Positions 34,299 to 42,764 of a stretch of 64,000 bases of DNA are shown here, piece by piece; the stretch's first letter is position 1, and each line of letters opens with the position of its first letter. The notes under the pieces were generated by a model. It searched no databases. It worked only from the letters and a program-made list of their open reading frames with translations, and was not told the DNA's origin. The DNA comes from an uncultured Oscillospiraceae bacterium (GTDB lineage Bacteria; Bacillota; Clostridia; Oscillospirales; Acutalibacteraceae): the NCBI GenBank assembly GCA_900544715.1, contig UQWL01000001.1, forward strand, positions 186,001 to 250,000, read 5' to 3'. The translations under genes were made by a program, and so were the position numbers.

Positions 34299-34805
34299 AT
34301 GATGGACGGCAACAACAACAGCTTTGCGCAAGCCAATCAAAATAACGGGCTGAATCTTAACCCTGCGGAGGAAGCAGGGCTCACACCAGAGCAGATTGAA
34401 ACGCCTCAAACTGCACAGGAGTATTATCTGGATTCCCTTTCCGCCATTCTACGCGCCAATATCGGCCAGCCGGTCAGCTGTGAATTTTTGATCGGCACCA
34501 ATAATATCGTCCGGCGGGACGGCATCCTCTATTCTTCCGGCACCAACTATATGACGCTTTACCAGCCCAATGAAGGCAGGTATGTCGTGTGTGATATTTT
34601 CTCCCTGCGGTTTATCACGTTTTTTGAAATGCAGGGCCGCGGGGCTACGGCTGCGAGAAATATCGGTAGTATGGCGCGGGCTTCCATGCCGGCCAATTTG
34701 CAAAACGGCTCCAATATGATGCAAGGGAACATCCCGGGCGGCACGTCGGCGCCAGCCATGGGGAACCAGGGCGGCATGACGCGCGGAATGCGCAACGGCT
34801 ACTAA
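34299..34805 (+). CDS. gerQ: GerQ-like spore coat protein
   Basis: 168 residues. The central region YYLDSLSAILRANIGQPVSCEFLIGTNNIVRRDGILYSSGTNYMTLYQPNEGRYVVCDIFSLRFITFF follows the GerQ pattern (small helix, then a beta domain ending in a short VTF/ITF strand). N-terminal Asn/Gln-rich and C-terminal Met/Gly/Asn-rich tails are low complexity, as is common in coat proteins that are cross-linked. It follows cwlJ after 39 nt. In B. subtilis GerQ is needed for CwlJ in the coat. ATGs at 34299 and 34302 both fit GAAGGAG. Confidence 0.8.
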   Translation: MMDGNNNSFAQANQNNGLNLNPAEEAGLTPEQIETPQTAQEYYLDSLSAILRANIGQPVSCEFLIGTNNIVRRDGILYSSGTNYMTLYQPNEGRYVVCDIFSLRFITFFEMQGRGATAARNIGSMARASMPANLQNGSNMMQGNIPGGTSAPAMGNQGGMTRGMRNGY

Positions 34806-34835
34806 AAAAACTGATTATTGGATGAAATCAAAAAA

Positions 34836-34874
34836 CTGCTGCAAAATGCTTTGTGTTTTGCAGCAGATTTTTTT
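34836..34874 (+). terminator. Terminator of cwlJ-gerQ
   Basis: CTGCTGCAAAA (34836-34846) pairs perfectly with 34856-34866; seven T residues follow. Confidence 0.92.
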
Positions 34875-34884
34875 AATTTTTCAC

Positions 34885-34925
34885 TTGACATATCAATCAT
34901 ATTGTATATACTAGATATATACAAT
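34885..34925 (+). promoter_or_regulatory. Promoter with palindromic YtrA-type operator
   Basis: TTGACA (34885-34890), 16-nt spacer, TATACT (34907-34912). The -10 region lies inside a perfect inverted repeat ATTGTATATA (34901-34910), 5-nt spacer, complement (34916-34925). Binding of the GntR/YtrA protein encoded next would block the promoter, so the operon is probably self-repressed. Confidence 0.85.
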
Positions 34926-34945
34926 ATAGGAGGTGAGCAATCACT

Positions 34946-35320
34946 TTGGAGATCCTCATTAGCAATGCGAGCGGGAAGCCGATCTACGATCAGATCGCGT
35001 CACAGATCAAAAACAGGATCATCAGCGGCCTTCTTGCGCAGGGGGATGCTCTGCCCTCCATGCGCCAGCTCGCACAGGAGCTGCGCATCAGTGTGATTAC
35101 GACAAAGCGCGCCTATGAGGAGTTGGAGCGAGATGGGTTTATTGAAACGTTTCCCGGCAAGGGGAGCTTTGTCGCGCGCAAAAATATGGAATTTATCCGC
35201 GAGGAGCAGCTGAAGAAGATGGAAGGCTTGCTGCAGCAGGCAGTCGAGCTTGCGCAGGGCAGCGGGATTTCCCAGGAGGAGCTGCTGGAGCTGCTCAGGC
35301 TTCAATATGAGGCGCAATAG
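34946..35320 (+). CDS. GntR-family regulator, YtrA subfamily
   Basis: 124 residues from a TTG start, AGGAGG at 34928-34933. The winged helix (PIYDQIASQIKNRIISGLLAQGDALPSMRQLAQELRISVITTKRAYEELERDGFIETFPGKGSFVA) is followed only by a short ~45-residue helical tail, which defines the YtrA subfamily. These regulators usually control an adjacent ABC exporter, exactly the arrangement here, and react to cell-envelope or antibiotic stress. Confidence 0.93.
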   Translation: MEILISNASGKPIYDQIASQIKNRIISGLLAQGDALPSMRQLAQELRISVITTKRAYEELERDGFIETFPGKGSFVARKNMEFIREEQLKKMEGLLQQAVELAQGSGISQEELLELLRLQYEAQ

Positions 35321-35355
35321 CCTGGATTTTGTTCACAAGGAAAGGATTGGTTACC

Positions 35356-36219
35356 GTGACGAATGACAGCATTCGGATTTCAAACCTCTGCAAAAATTAT
35401 GGCTCTTTTCAGCTTGAAAACGTCAGCTTTACGTTGCCGCAAGGCTGTATTATGGGTTTGATCGGAGAAAATGGCGCAGGCAAAAGCACCACGCTTAAGT
35501 TGATTTTGAATTTGATCCGCAGAGATAGCGGCAAAATTTCCATTTTTGGTCTCGATCCTGTCAAAGAGGAGCGGAAAATCAAAGAGCAGATTGGAGTCGT
35601 TTTCGATGAGAATTTTTTTCACGACGTTCTCCGTGCACGGGATATTCCATCCATTCTGCGCCCAATTTATACCAATTGGGATGATCGTCTGTATGATTCG
35701 CTTTGCACGCGCTTTCAACTCCCGCGGGAGAAGAAAATCAAGGAATATTCTCGTGGTATGAAAATGAAGCTCTCAATCGCGGCGGCTATGGCGCACCATC
35801 CGCGGCTGCTGCTGCTCGATGAGGCGACGAGCGGGCTCGACCCCGTGGTGCGCAATGAAATCCTCGATCTGTTTCAGGAGTTCATCCAGGATGAGCGCAA
35901 TTCCATTTTGCTCTCTTCCCATATCACGAGCGATTTGGAGCGCGTGGCCGATTACATCACGTTCCTTCATCAGGGGCGCGTGCTCGCAAGCGAATCGAAG
36001 GATGATTTACTGCTGTCTTACCGCGTTCTGCGCTGCGGGGCGGAGCGGTTCCATTCGATCGATCAGAGCAATGTCATCGGCTTCCGCAAGAGCGGCGTGG
36101 GCGTGGAGGCGCTGGTAAAGCCCGATCCCACCCGGCCGCACGCTTACGACGGCTGTGTGCTTGACCCGGCAACGCTGGAGGATATCATGGTGTTTTATGT
36201 AAAGGGGGATACAAAATGA
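35356..36219 (+). CDS. ABC transporter ATP-binding protein
   Basis: 287 residues from a GTG with AAAGG upstream. Walker A GENGAGKST, Q-loop region VVFDENFF, signature YSRGMKMKLS (LSGGQ variant), Walker B LLLLDEAT and H-loop SSH are present, then a ~70-residue C-terminal extension. It belongs to the two-component exporters under YtrA regulators. The stop overlaps the start of the permease (ATGA at 36216). Confidence 0.95.
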   Translation: MTNDSIRISNLCKNYGSFQLENVSFTLPQGCIMGLIGENGAGKSTTLKLILNLIRRDSGKISIFGLDPVKEERKIKEQIGVVFDENFFHDVLRARDIPSILRPIYTNWDDRLYDSLCTRFQLPREKKIKEYSRGMKMKLSIAAAMAHHPRLLLLDEATSGLDPVVRNEILDLFQEFIQDERNSILLSSHITSDLERVADYITFLHQGRVLASESKDDLLLSYRVLRCGAERFHSIDQSNVIGFRKSGVGVEALVKPDPTRPHAYDGCVLDPATLEDIMVFYVKGDTK

Positions 36220-36842
36220 AGGGCCTGCTGATCAAAGATTTTATGCTGCTCCGGTCTTATGGCAAATCACTTTTGCTTTTATTCGCTCTGTTTTTCATCA
36301 TCGGCCTAACGTCCGGCATCGCTTTTATCGTGGGGATTGTCATGATCGAATCAGTTATGTTGGCGATTACGACTTTTTCCTATGACGATGCGGCAAAATG
36401 GAACACCTATATGCTGTCTATGCCAGTTTCCCGGAAAACCGCCGTGCAGGAGAAATATCTGTTCGCCATGCTGCTCAGCCTGATTGGTATCCTTCTGGCG
36501 ATAGTAGCCGGATTTGCCGCCGGTATGATTCGCGGCGCAGTCGATTGGCTTGAAATTTTTGCTTCCGTCGGTGGATGTTTGTTTATGAGCTGCATCTATG
36601 TATCGTTGATGATTCCGATTACCTACCGGTACGGTACGGAAAAAATGCGTTTTCTGCTTCTGGGTGTTTTCTTTTTCCTGTTTTTCATCCTGTTCGGCGG
36701 ATATGTGCTGCTGAAAAAGACGGCGCCCGGCGCGCTAGAAACACTTGCGCGGATGTGGACGCTGCTCCCCATCCTGACCGTTGCGGCGCTGGCGGTATCC
36801 TATACGATGTCCGTCCACATTTTTGAAAAGAAAGAAATTTAA
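36216..36842 (+). CDS. ABC-2 type membrane permease
   Basis: 208 residues with six membrane segments and a short cytoplasmic N-terminus (MKGLLIKDFMLLRSYGK), the ABC2_membrane_5-like pattern. It overlaps the ATPase gene by 4 nt and completes a YtrA-regulated exporter. The cargo is unknown; resistance to a peptide or lipid-II-binding antibiotic is the usual role of such modules. Confidence 0.88.
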   Translation: MKGLLIKDFMLLRSYGKSLLLLFALFFIIGLTSGIAFIVGIVMIESVMLAITTFSYDDAAKWNTYMLSMPVSRKTAVQEKYLFAMLLSLIGILLAIVAGFAAGMIRGAVDWLEIFASVGGCLFMSCIYVSLMIPITYRYGTEKMRFLLLGVFFFLFFILFGGYVLLKKTAPGALETLARMWTLLPILTVAALAVSYTMSVHIFEKKEI

Positions 36843-36852
36843 ATCCAAACGA

Positions 36853-36886
36853 CAAAATGGGCGCCGGTTACGCGGCGCCCATTTTG
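36853..36886 (+). terminator. Hairpin after the ABC permease
   Basis: CAAAATGGGCGCC (36853-36865) pairs perfectly with 36874-36886 around an 8-nt loop; no clear T run after it, but the 3' arm ends in ATTTTG. Confidence 0.7.
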
Positions 36887-37097
36887 CAAAATGAGGGAAA
36901 AAGGAGAGAAAAAATGAAAAAGTAGAAAAATATAGGAACCCTCTTGCGAGGGGATCTTAGGCGGTAGGTTCTCTTTCGTTTAGCTTGATTTCAGTATATC
37001 CGCAAAATGTTACGATTTTGTGTTCTAAAATAAAAGATTGTGAGAAAAGCAGATGACAAAAGTATGACAAAGCCGAAAAACAGGAAAATAGAATGTA
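36887..37097. other. Intergenic stretch with a three-codon ORF and a hairpin
   Basis: AAAAAGGAG (36899-36906) is followed by ATG AAA AAG TAG, a ribosome site serving a three-codon frame, then a CCCTC/GAGGG stem-loop (36939-36952) inside GGAACC..GGTTCT. It may be a decayed gene start or a leader. No known riboswitch motif recognised. Confidence 0.35.
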
Positions 37098-37126
37098 TTG
37101 CATTCGACGCGCCGAGGGATTATAAT
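37098..37126 (+). promoter_or_regulatory. Promoter of the DUF1858 gene
   Basis: TTGCAT (37098-37103), 17-nt spacer, perfect TATAAT (37121-37126). Confidence 0.75.
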
Positions 37127-37158
37127 AGGGTCAGTTCTTGAATAAGGAGGAATACCAA

Positions 37159-37365
37159 ATGGCTCAGATTGATAAAAATATGACCGTTGGCGACATCCTG
37201 GATCTGGATCGTGAAACGGCCGTTTATTTTCTGAATATGGGCATGCATTGCCTCGGCTGTCCCGCCTCCCGCGGCGAAACCGTGGAGCAGGCCTGCATGG
37301 TGCATGGCGTTGATGCCGACGCGCTGGTGAAGGAGATCAACGCGTATCTTGCCGGTAAGGAATAA
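37159..37365 (+). CDS. DUF1858-domain small redox-type protein
   Basis: 68 residues: IDKNMTVGDILDLDRETAVYFLNMGMHCLGCPASRGETVEQACMVHGVDADALVKEIN. The CLGCPAS motif and this layout define DUF1858, annotated as disulfide-oxidoreductase-like or hybrid-cluster-associated proteins; the CxxC pair could bind metal or form a disulfide. AAGGAGG lies 8 nt before the ATG. It is a single gene with its own promoter and terminator. Role unknown. Confidence 0.88.
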   Translation: MAQIDKNMTVGDILDLDRETAVYFLNMGMHCLGCPASRGETVEQACMVHGVDADALVKEINAYLAGKE

Positions 37366-37378
37366 GCAGCAAGGCTTT

Positions 37379-37408
37379 AAAACCGCCCGACGTTTGCCGG
37401 GCGGTTTT
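37379..37408 (+). terminator. Terminator of the DUF1858 gene
   Basis: AAAACCGCCCG (37379-37389) with CGGGCGGTTTT (37398-37408), ending in five T residues. Confidence 0.93.
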
Positions 37409-37472
37409 TCCTTGTATCATGAGGTTCCCAGTTTTTGGAGTTGGACTGAATAAATGAGAAGGAGGCGGCGCA

Positions 37473-38222
37473 ATGCCTGCGTTTCCCCTGAACCGGCCCC
37501 TTTGCCCCCGCCTGCAGATGGCGGCAGATTTTGTGCGCGCGGGCGTATCGGTTGCCGATATCGGCACGGACCACGCCTATCTGCCTGTGGCATTGGTTCT
37601 TTCCGGCAAATGCCCCCGCGCGGTGGTGGCCGACCTGCGTGAAATGCCGCTGGAAAATGCGCGGCAGGCCATCCGGCGCTATCATTTGGAGGATCGGATT
37701 ACCGCCTGCCTGTCGGATGGGCTCGACGAAATCGCCCCGGATTGGGCGCAGGATATTATCATTGCCGGGATGGGCGGCGAATTGATTGCCGCCATCCTTG
37801 CGCGCGCGCCCTGGCTGCGGGATGGGGGGAAGCGGCTGATCCTTCAGCCGATGACGCACGCGGAGGATGTGCGCCGCTTCCTCTATGAAAATGGGTTTGC
37901 GATTTTGGCGGAAAACGCCGTGCAGGATGGCGCGCATTGCTACATTGCCCTGTGCGCGCAGTATACGGGGGAAAACACCCTCTATTCGCCCGGTCTGCCG
38001 TATTTGGGCCGGCTGCCGGAGTGCCGGAATGATGCGGCGCTTGTTTATTTGCAAAAGCAGCGCCAGCGGTTGCTCACCCGTGTGGAGGCGCTGCGCCAGT
38101 CGCACCGGGCGCAGCAAGAATGCGCCCTGCTGGAAACAGCGACCGCAGAGATGGGCGAGGCCATACAGAAGATGGTGGAAGCGGTGATGGAATCAGCGCT
38201 CTGTGAGCGGCTGAATGGATGA
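37473..38222 (+). CDS. trmK: tRNA (adenine-22-N1)-methyltransferase TrmK
   Basis: 249 residues. The SAM-binding Rossmann motif VADIGTDHAYLPVAL, ADLREMPLENARQAI and IIAGMGGELI are diagnostic of TrmK, which methylates A22 of bacterial tRNA. A C-terminal coiled-coil (residues ~190-245, QKQRQRLLTRVEALRQSHRAQQE) is present as in the B. subtilis enzyme. GAAGGAGG precedes the ATG. trmK followed by the nif3-like gene is a conserved pair. Confidence 0.93.
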   Translation: MPAFPLNRPLCPRLQMAADFVRAGVSVADIGTDHAYLPVALVLSGKCPRAVVADLREMPLENARQAIRRYHLEDRITACLSDGLDEIAPDWAQDIIIAGMGGELIAAILARAPWLRDGGKRLILQPMTHAEDVRRFLYENGFAILAENAVQDGAHCYIALCAQYTGENTLYSPGLPYLGRLPECRNDAALVYLQKQRQRLLTRVEALRQSHRAQQECALLETATAEMGEAIQKMVEAVMESALCERLNG

Positions 38223-38248
38223 CCGGCGAAAGGAGCAGATTTGGCAAA

Positions 38249-39034
38249 ATGTTTTGTGTAAAGGATTTTTATGAGTATTTGGATACCATCGCGCCCTTTG
38301 ACCGGCAGGAGAGCTGGGATAACAGCGGCCTGCTCGTTGGCGCGCCGGAGCAGCGGGTGGATACGGTAGCCGTTGCGCTCGATATTACGCCGGAAGCGGT
38401 CCATTGGGCTGAAAAGGAGGGTGCGCAGCTGTTCGTCAGCCATCATCCGGTGATCTTTCATGCGCAAAAGCAGTTTCTGGCGCAGGAACCCGCCTATTTG
38501 CTTGCACAGGCGGGGATGAGCGCCATTTGTGCGCATACCAGCCTGGATGTGGCTCAGGGCGGCGTGAATGATGTGCTGGCGGAGCGGCTGGGGTTGGCCG
38601 CCGTGGAGGTGGTGCCCGCCCAGGAGGGCGCGCCCCTGTTGCGGATTGGCCGCGTGGAGCCCATGGATGCGCAGGCGCTTGCGGGCCTTGTCAGCCGCCG
38701 CCTGCACGCGGCAGTCCGGATGGCTGCGGTGGATGGAGAGCAGAGGATCACCCGCGTAGCGATTTGCGGCGGCGCGGGCGCCGACTTGATGGCAGAGGCG
38801 CAGGCGGCGGGAGCGGACGCTTATGTGACCGGCGACGCGAGCCATCATGAATTTTTGGAAGCGCGACAGAGAGGGCTTACGCTGCTCGCGGCGGGGCATT
38901 ATGAAACGGAGAACCCTGTGGCCGATGTGCTGGCACAGAAGCTATCCGCCCGGTTCCCGGGCGTTCGCGTGGTTCGCATCCCGCAGGAAAACCCGGTGGC
39001 ATGGGTTCAATTTGATGGCAAGGAGTCATTGTAA
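38249..39034 (+). CDS. Nif3-like dinuclear metal centre protein
   Basis: 261 residues, the short Nif3 form without the inserted PII-like domain. Metal ligands are visible in LFVSHHPVIFH, CAHTSLDVAQGG, and the C-terminal AAGHYETENPV. The family forms hexameric rings with GTP cyclohydrolase I-like or hydrolase folds; the cellular function is unsettled. It lies between trmK and rqcH; AAAGGAG precedes the ATG by 13 nt. Confidence 0.9.
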   Translation: MFCVKDFYEYLDTIAPFDRQESWDNSGLLVGAPEQRVDTVAVALDITPEAVHWAEKEGAQLFVSHHPVIFHAQKQFLAQEPAYLLAQAGMSAICAHTSLDVAQGGVNDVLAERLGLAAVEVVPAQEGAPLLRIGRVEPMDAQALAGLVSRRLHAAVRMAAVDGEQRITRVAICGGAGADLMAEAQAAGADAYVTGDASHHEFLEARQRGLTLLAAGHYETENPVADVLAQKLSARFPGVRVVRIPQENPVAWVQFDGKESL

Positions 39035-40815
39035 TGGCGCTTGACGGCATTTTTTTGCATTTTTTAAAACAGGAAATTGAGCGCGAGGCGCTCGGTGCCC
39101 GGGTGGAAAAGGTCAGCCAGCCCTCCAGGGAGGAGCTGGTGCTCTCGCTGCGCAGCCGGTCTCATACAGGGGCTTTGAAACTGCTGCTCAGCGTGCGCTC
39201 CAACAGCCCGCGGCTGCATTTCACCAATTTTGCGCCGGATAACCCGCAGAAGCCGCCGATGCTCTGTATGCTCCTGCGCAAAACGCTCGTTGGCGCGGTG
39301 CTTACCGGCCTGCGCCAGGTAGGGCTGGATCGCGTGCTGTTTCTCGATTTTGATGCGAGCAACGAGATTGGCGACCGGGTGCATCCGAGCCTTTGCATCG
39401 AGGTGATGGCGCGCCACAGTAACATCATTCTGCTGGATGAAAATGGCGTTGTGATCGATGCGGTCAAGCGGATTGACGCGTCCAAATCCTCCGTCCGTGA
39501 GATTTTGCCCGGCACGCCCTATGAACTGCCGCCCGCACAGGAAAAGGTAAATCTTCTGGAGGCGTGCGCACAGGATGCCTACGAGCGCGTTTTGCTGGAA
39601 GGGGATGCGCGCCTTTCCACGGCGCTGCTGCATTCCCTGCAAGGCGTTTCCCCCATCGTGTGCAGGGAGCTTGCGTTCCGCGCGGCAGGGGAGGATCTGC
39701 CCGTTTCTTCTTTGGATTTGCAGCAGAAGCAGGCGCTCATGCAAGCGCTTGAGGCGCTCTGCACACGGGTGCGGGAAGGCCAGGCAGAGCCGGAGATGGT
39801 GCTCGATCAGGAGGGAAAGCCCGCTGATTTTGCGTTTTTCCCCATCCGTCAATATGGCGCGCTGATGCAGGCGCGTGCGTATACGGCATGCTCCCCGCTG
39901 CTCGATGATTTTTATACGGAGCGCGACCGTGTGGAGCGAACCCGGCAGCGGGCACAGGATTTATTCCGGCTGGTGACGAGCACCATGGAACGCATTGCGC
40001 GCCGCCTCAACGCGCAGCGCGCGGAGCTTGCCGCCAGCGAGGATCGGGAGGAACTGCGCATTCGCGCGGAGCTAATCAATGCCCACCAATATGCGTTGGA
40101 AAAAGGCGCGCCGTTTTATGAGGTGGAAAATTATTATGACGGCAACCGCCTTTTGCGCATTCCGGCGGACCCTGCCCTGTCGCCCGCGCGCAATGCGCAA
40201 AAGTATTATAAGGAATACCGCAAGGCGCAAACGGCCCAGAAGGTGCTCACCGGGCAAATTACCGCTGGGGAACAGGAACTGCAATATATAGAGAGCGTGT
40301 TCGACGCGCTGAGCCGCTCCCAGTCAGAGCGGGAGCTGTTGGAAATCCGGGAGGAGCTGGCGTCAGGCGGTTATTTAAAAATTCGGCGGGGTGCAAACGG
40401 CGCAAAACAGAAGGCACCCAAGGCGCTGCCGCCCATGGAATTTTGCACGGAGGATGGCTTTACCGTGCTGGTCGGGCGCAATAATGTGCAAAATGATAAG
40501 CTTTCGCTGAAAATGGCGGCGAAGGAGGATCTGTGGCTGCACACCAAAAATATCCCCGGCTCGCATGTGATCTTGGTAACCGGCGGGCAGGAGCCGAGCG
40601 AGCAGGCGCTCCTTCAGGCCGCCCAGCTTGCCGCATGGTTCAGCCGGGCGCGGGAATCCTCCTCCGTGCCGGTGGATTATACGCCGGTGCGCATGCTTCG
40701 AAAGCCGCAGGGCGCTCGGCCAGGTAAAGTGATTTATGATACCTACCGGACGGTCAGCGTCCGCCCCTCTGGGGAGCTGGCGCAGCGCCTGCGAAAGGAA
40801 AAAGAACATTTGTAA
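39034..40815 (+). CDS. rqcH: Ribosome quality-control protein RqcH (NFACT family)
   Basis: 593 residues, full length. N-terminal NFACT-N (MALDGIFLHFLKQEIEREALGARVEKVSQPSREELVLSLR), the helix-hairpin-helix and long coiled-coil middle part (residues ~290-440) and the C-terminal NFACT-R domain (DGFTVLVGRNNVQNDKLSLKMAAKEDLWLHTKNIPGSHVIL). RqcH binds stalled 50S-nascent chain complexes and adds alanine tails. Older annotations call it fibronectin-binding protein. Its ATG overlaps the stop of the nif3-like gene by one base. Confidence 0.96.
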   Translation: MALDGIFLHFLKQEIEREALGARVEKVSQPSREELVLSLRSRSHTGALKLLLSVRSNSPRLHFTNFAPDNPQKPPMLCMLLRKTLVGAVLTGLRQVGLDRVLFLDFDASNEIGDRVHPSLCIEVMARHSNIILLDENGVVIDAVKRIDASKSSVREILPGTPYELPPAQEKVNLLEACAQDAYERVLLEGDARLSTALLHSLQGVSPIVCRELAFRAAGEDLPVSSLDLQQKQALMQALEALCTRVREGQAEPEMVLDQEGKPADFAFFPIRQYGALMQARAYTACSPLLDDFYTERDRVERTRQRAQDLFRLVTSTMERIARRLNAQRAELAASEDREELRIRAELINAHQYALEKGAPFYEVENYYDGNRLLRIPADPALSPARNAQKYYKEYRKAQTAQKVLTGQITAGEQELQYIESVFDALSRSQSERELLEIREELASGGYLKIRRGANGAKQKAPKALPPMEFCTEDGFTVLVGRNNVQNDKLSLKMAAKEDLWLHTKNIPGSHVILVTGGQEPSEQALLQAAQLAAWFSRARESSSVPVDYTPVRMLRKPQGARPGKVIYDTYRTVSVRPSGELAQRLRKEKEHL

Positions 40816-40829
40816 CGGATTGTAATTTT

Positions 40830-40874
40830 TAAGGCCTGCTTTATGCTATAAAAGCATCAAACAGGCCTTTTTTG
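40830..40874 (+). terminator. Terminator after rqcH
   Basis: AAGGCCTG (40830-40837) pairs with CAGGCCTT (40862-40869), with an inner GCTTTTAT-type hairpin and a T run after the 3' arm. Confidence 0.85.
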
Positions 40875-40905
40875 TAAAAAAAGCGACCTTTAATTTGTCT
40901 ATTAC

Positions 40906-40954
40906 TACAAAATTGTAACAAAAGGGTTACAATTTTGTAATCGTGTGCTATAAT
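40906..40954 (+). promoter_or_regulatory. Promoter with large inverted-repeat operator
   Basis: TACAAAATTGTAAC (40906-40919) and its exact complement (40926-40939) flank a 6-nt spacer; the second arm covers the expected -35 position (TTACAA) of a promoter whose perfect TATAAT is at 40949-40954. This looks like a repressor site for the hydrolase gene; the cognate repressor is not adjacent. Confidence 0.75.
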
Positions 40955-41056
40955 AACAGCAAGAGGTTCCAATGAGCGTGTCACCGGATCTGCTCGACAA
41001 GCTGGATTGCGCCCATCTATCACATGGACCAAACAGATTTTTAGGAGGCATTCCGT

Positions 41057-42025
41057 ATGGAGATTGTTACGAAGGAATATTCCTTCCCATCGGTTACCGG
41101 CCTCTCCGATATTTATGCGAAGAGCTGGGCTCCCTCGAAGGAGAGGGAGGTAACCGCTGTGATTCAGATTTTGCATGGCATGGCGGAACATATTGCACGA
41201 TACGATGCATTTGCATCCTATCTATGCGGGCAGGGCTTTGCCGTGTTTGCCAACGACCATGTCGGGCATGGCAAAAGCGCGAAAAGCGACGAGGAGTTGG
41301 GCTATTTTGGCGAGGAAGATGGCTGGAAGGCCTTTGCCCGGGATGCGAAGCAGGTCACAGACCTGGCGCGCAAGGCGTACCCGGGGCGGCCCATCCTTAT
41401 TTTTGGGCACAGCATGGGCTCTTTTGCCGCCCGATATTATACAGAGCTGTATGGCAATGAGATAAACGGCGTCATTTATTGCGGCACAAGCGGCGAAAAT
41501 CCGGCGGCTGGGATTGCGGTGGGCCTTGCCTCCTTTGTGGCGAAGCGCCGCGGCAGCCATTACCGCAGCGAATTCATCAACCGTCTCGCCTTTGGCAGCT
41601 ATAATAAAAAATGCGATTCGCCGCGCACGGCCTTCGACTGGCTGACAAAAGAGGAGGAGATCGTTGACCGCTATCTCCAGGATCCCTGGTGCGGTTTCCT
41701 GTTCACCGCGGCGGGTTACCGCGATTTGTTCAGCCTGCTCAAGCATGTGTCTGCGCCGAAATGGTATCAAAAAGTGCCCTATCCGCTCCCGATCCTGCTC
41801 ATTTCCGGCGAGATGGACCCGGTGGGCGATTACGGGAAGGGCGTGCGTCAGGTTTACCGAGATCTCAAAAAGACGGGGCATGGCGACGTGACGCTCAAGC
41901 TCTATCCCGGCGACCGGCATGAAATCCTCAACGAAACCGATCGGGACGCTGTGTTTGCATTTATTGCCGATTGGGCGCGCCGCGTAGCAGAAGGGGCGCC
42001 CGCAAACACGCCGGAAGCCGGTTAA
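41057..42025 (+). CDS. Alpha/beta hydrolase, monoacylglycerol lipase-like
   Basis: 322 residues, cytoplasmic. The catalytic triad is visible: nucleophile Ser in IFGHSMGSFAARY, Asp in LLISGEMDPVGDYG and His in YPGDRHEILNETD. The HGMAEHIARYDAFASYLCGQGFAVFANDHVGHGKS N-terminal region is typical of the serine aminopeptidase S33/lysophospholipase group. AGGAGG precedes the ATG at 41057. It has its own operator-bearing promoter. Likely cleaves acyl esters. Confidence 0.9.
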   Translation: MEIVTKEYSFPSVTGLSDIYAKSWAPSKEREVTAVIQILHGMAEHIARYDAFASYLCGQGFAVFANDHVGHGKSAKSDEELGYFGEEDGWKAFARDAKQVTDLARKAYPGRPILIFGHSMGSFAARYYTELYGNEINGVIYCGTSGENPAAGIAVGLASFVAKRRGSHYRSEFINRLAFGSYNKKCDSPRTAFDWLTKEEEIVDRYLQDPWCGFLFTAAGYRDLFSLLKHVSAPKWYQKVPYPLPILLISGEMDPVGDYGKGVRQVYRDLKKTGHGDVTLKLYPGDRHEILNETDRDAVFAFIADWARRVAEGAPANTPEAG

Positions 42026-42097
42026 TATTGGAAGGATGGATGGGCCAACCGTTACGGTCGTCCTGAAAAAACGTTGCTCATTAGGGGAGTGTATCTT

Positions 42098-42589
42098 TTG
42101 AAAACACTGTTGGTTTACTATTCCAATCAAAAAAACATCCGCTCGCTTTGTGAAGCTTCCGCCAAGGAGGGGGAAGTGGATGTCTTAGAACTGCGCGAGC
42201 GCTATGATCGAGGCGTGCTTTCCGCCGCCACGGTGGGCTCCTACCTAGCCGTAAGAGGATTGGGGTCACAGATCGATCCCTTCGAAATCGATTTTGATGC
42301 GTATGATACGGTCATTTTGGCCACTCCCGTTTGGCATGGCAGCCCGGTGCCTGCGGTAAACGCCTTTTTGCATAAGGCGGACTTGCGCGGCAGGGCGATT
42401 TCAGGCCTGCTTTTATATGATGGGCGGCACGCTGCAAAAGCAATGGATACGCTGCGTGAACGCGTCCGCCTCGCAGGCGGCGTCTGCCGCGATGTTGTGT
42501 GCGTTTCAGCCAAAGAACTGCGCGAGAAGAACTGTGACGTGTTTTCGTTTGCAAAGGCGCAAACAGGTCTTGCCCCGGTTCTCTCTTAG
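42098..42589 (+). CDS. Flavodoxin-family protein
   Basis: 163 residues, from a TTG with AGGGGAG 8 nt upstream. The fold starts with KTLLVYYSNQKNIRSLCE (phosphate-binding loop; the usual T/S-x-T/N-T signature is altered) and has DFDAYDTVILATPVWHGSPVPAVNAFLHK and GLLLYDGRH, the FMN-binding loops of flavodoxin-like reductases. It may act as a small electron carrier or NAD(P)H:quinone-type reductase. It is followed by a terminator and then the flavodiiron protein gene. Confidence 0.8.
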   Translation: MKTLLVYYSNQKNIRSLCEASAKEGEVDVLELRERYDRGVLSAATVGSYLAVRGLGSQIDPFEIDFDAYDTVILATPVWHGSPVPAVNAFLHKADLRGRAISGLLLYDGRHAAKAMDTLRERVRLAGGVCRDVVCVSAKELREKNCDVFSFAKAQTGLAPVLS

Positions 42590-42612
42590 CCCCCCAGCGC
42601 GCAGTGAAAGTG

Positions 42613-42651
42613 AACCACCGTTTTTCTTCGGAAAGCACGGTGGTTTATTTT
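42613..42651 (+). terminator. Terminator of the flavodoxin gene
   Basis: AACCACCGT (42613-42621) pairs with ACGGTGGTT (42637-42645); TATTTTT follows. Confidence 0.9.
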
Positions 42652-42764
42652 TGCGGCAAACCGGCTTGGGCATGATTGAGGGCTGGGGGAGCGTGGCATA
42701 ATAGATTCGATCGAATCCGTTGCATCTCCCCTCTGCAGGGAATTGAATTTTTACGCATTACGGT

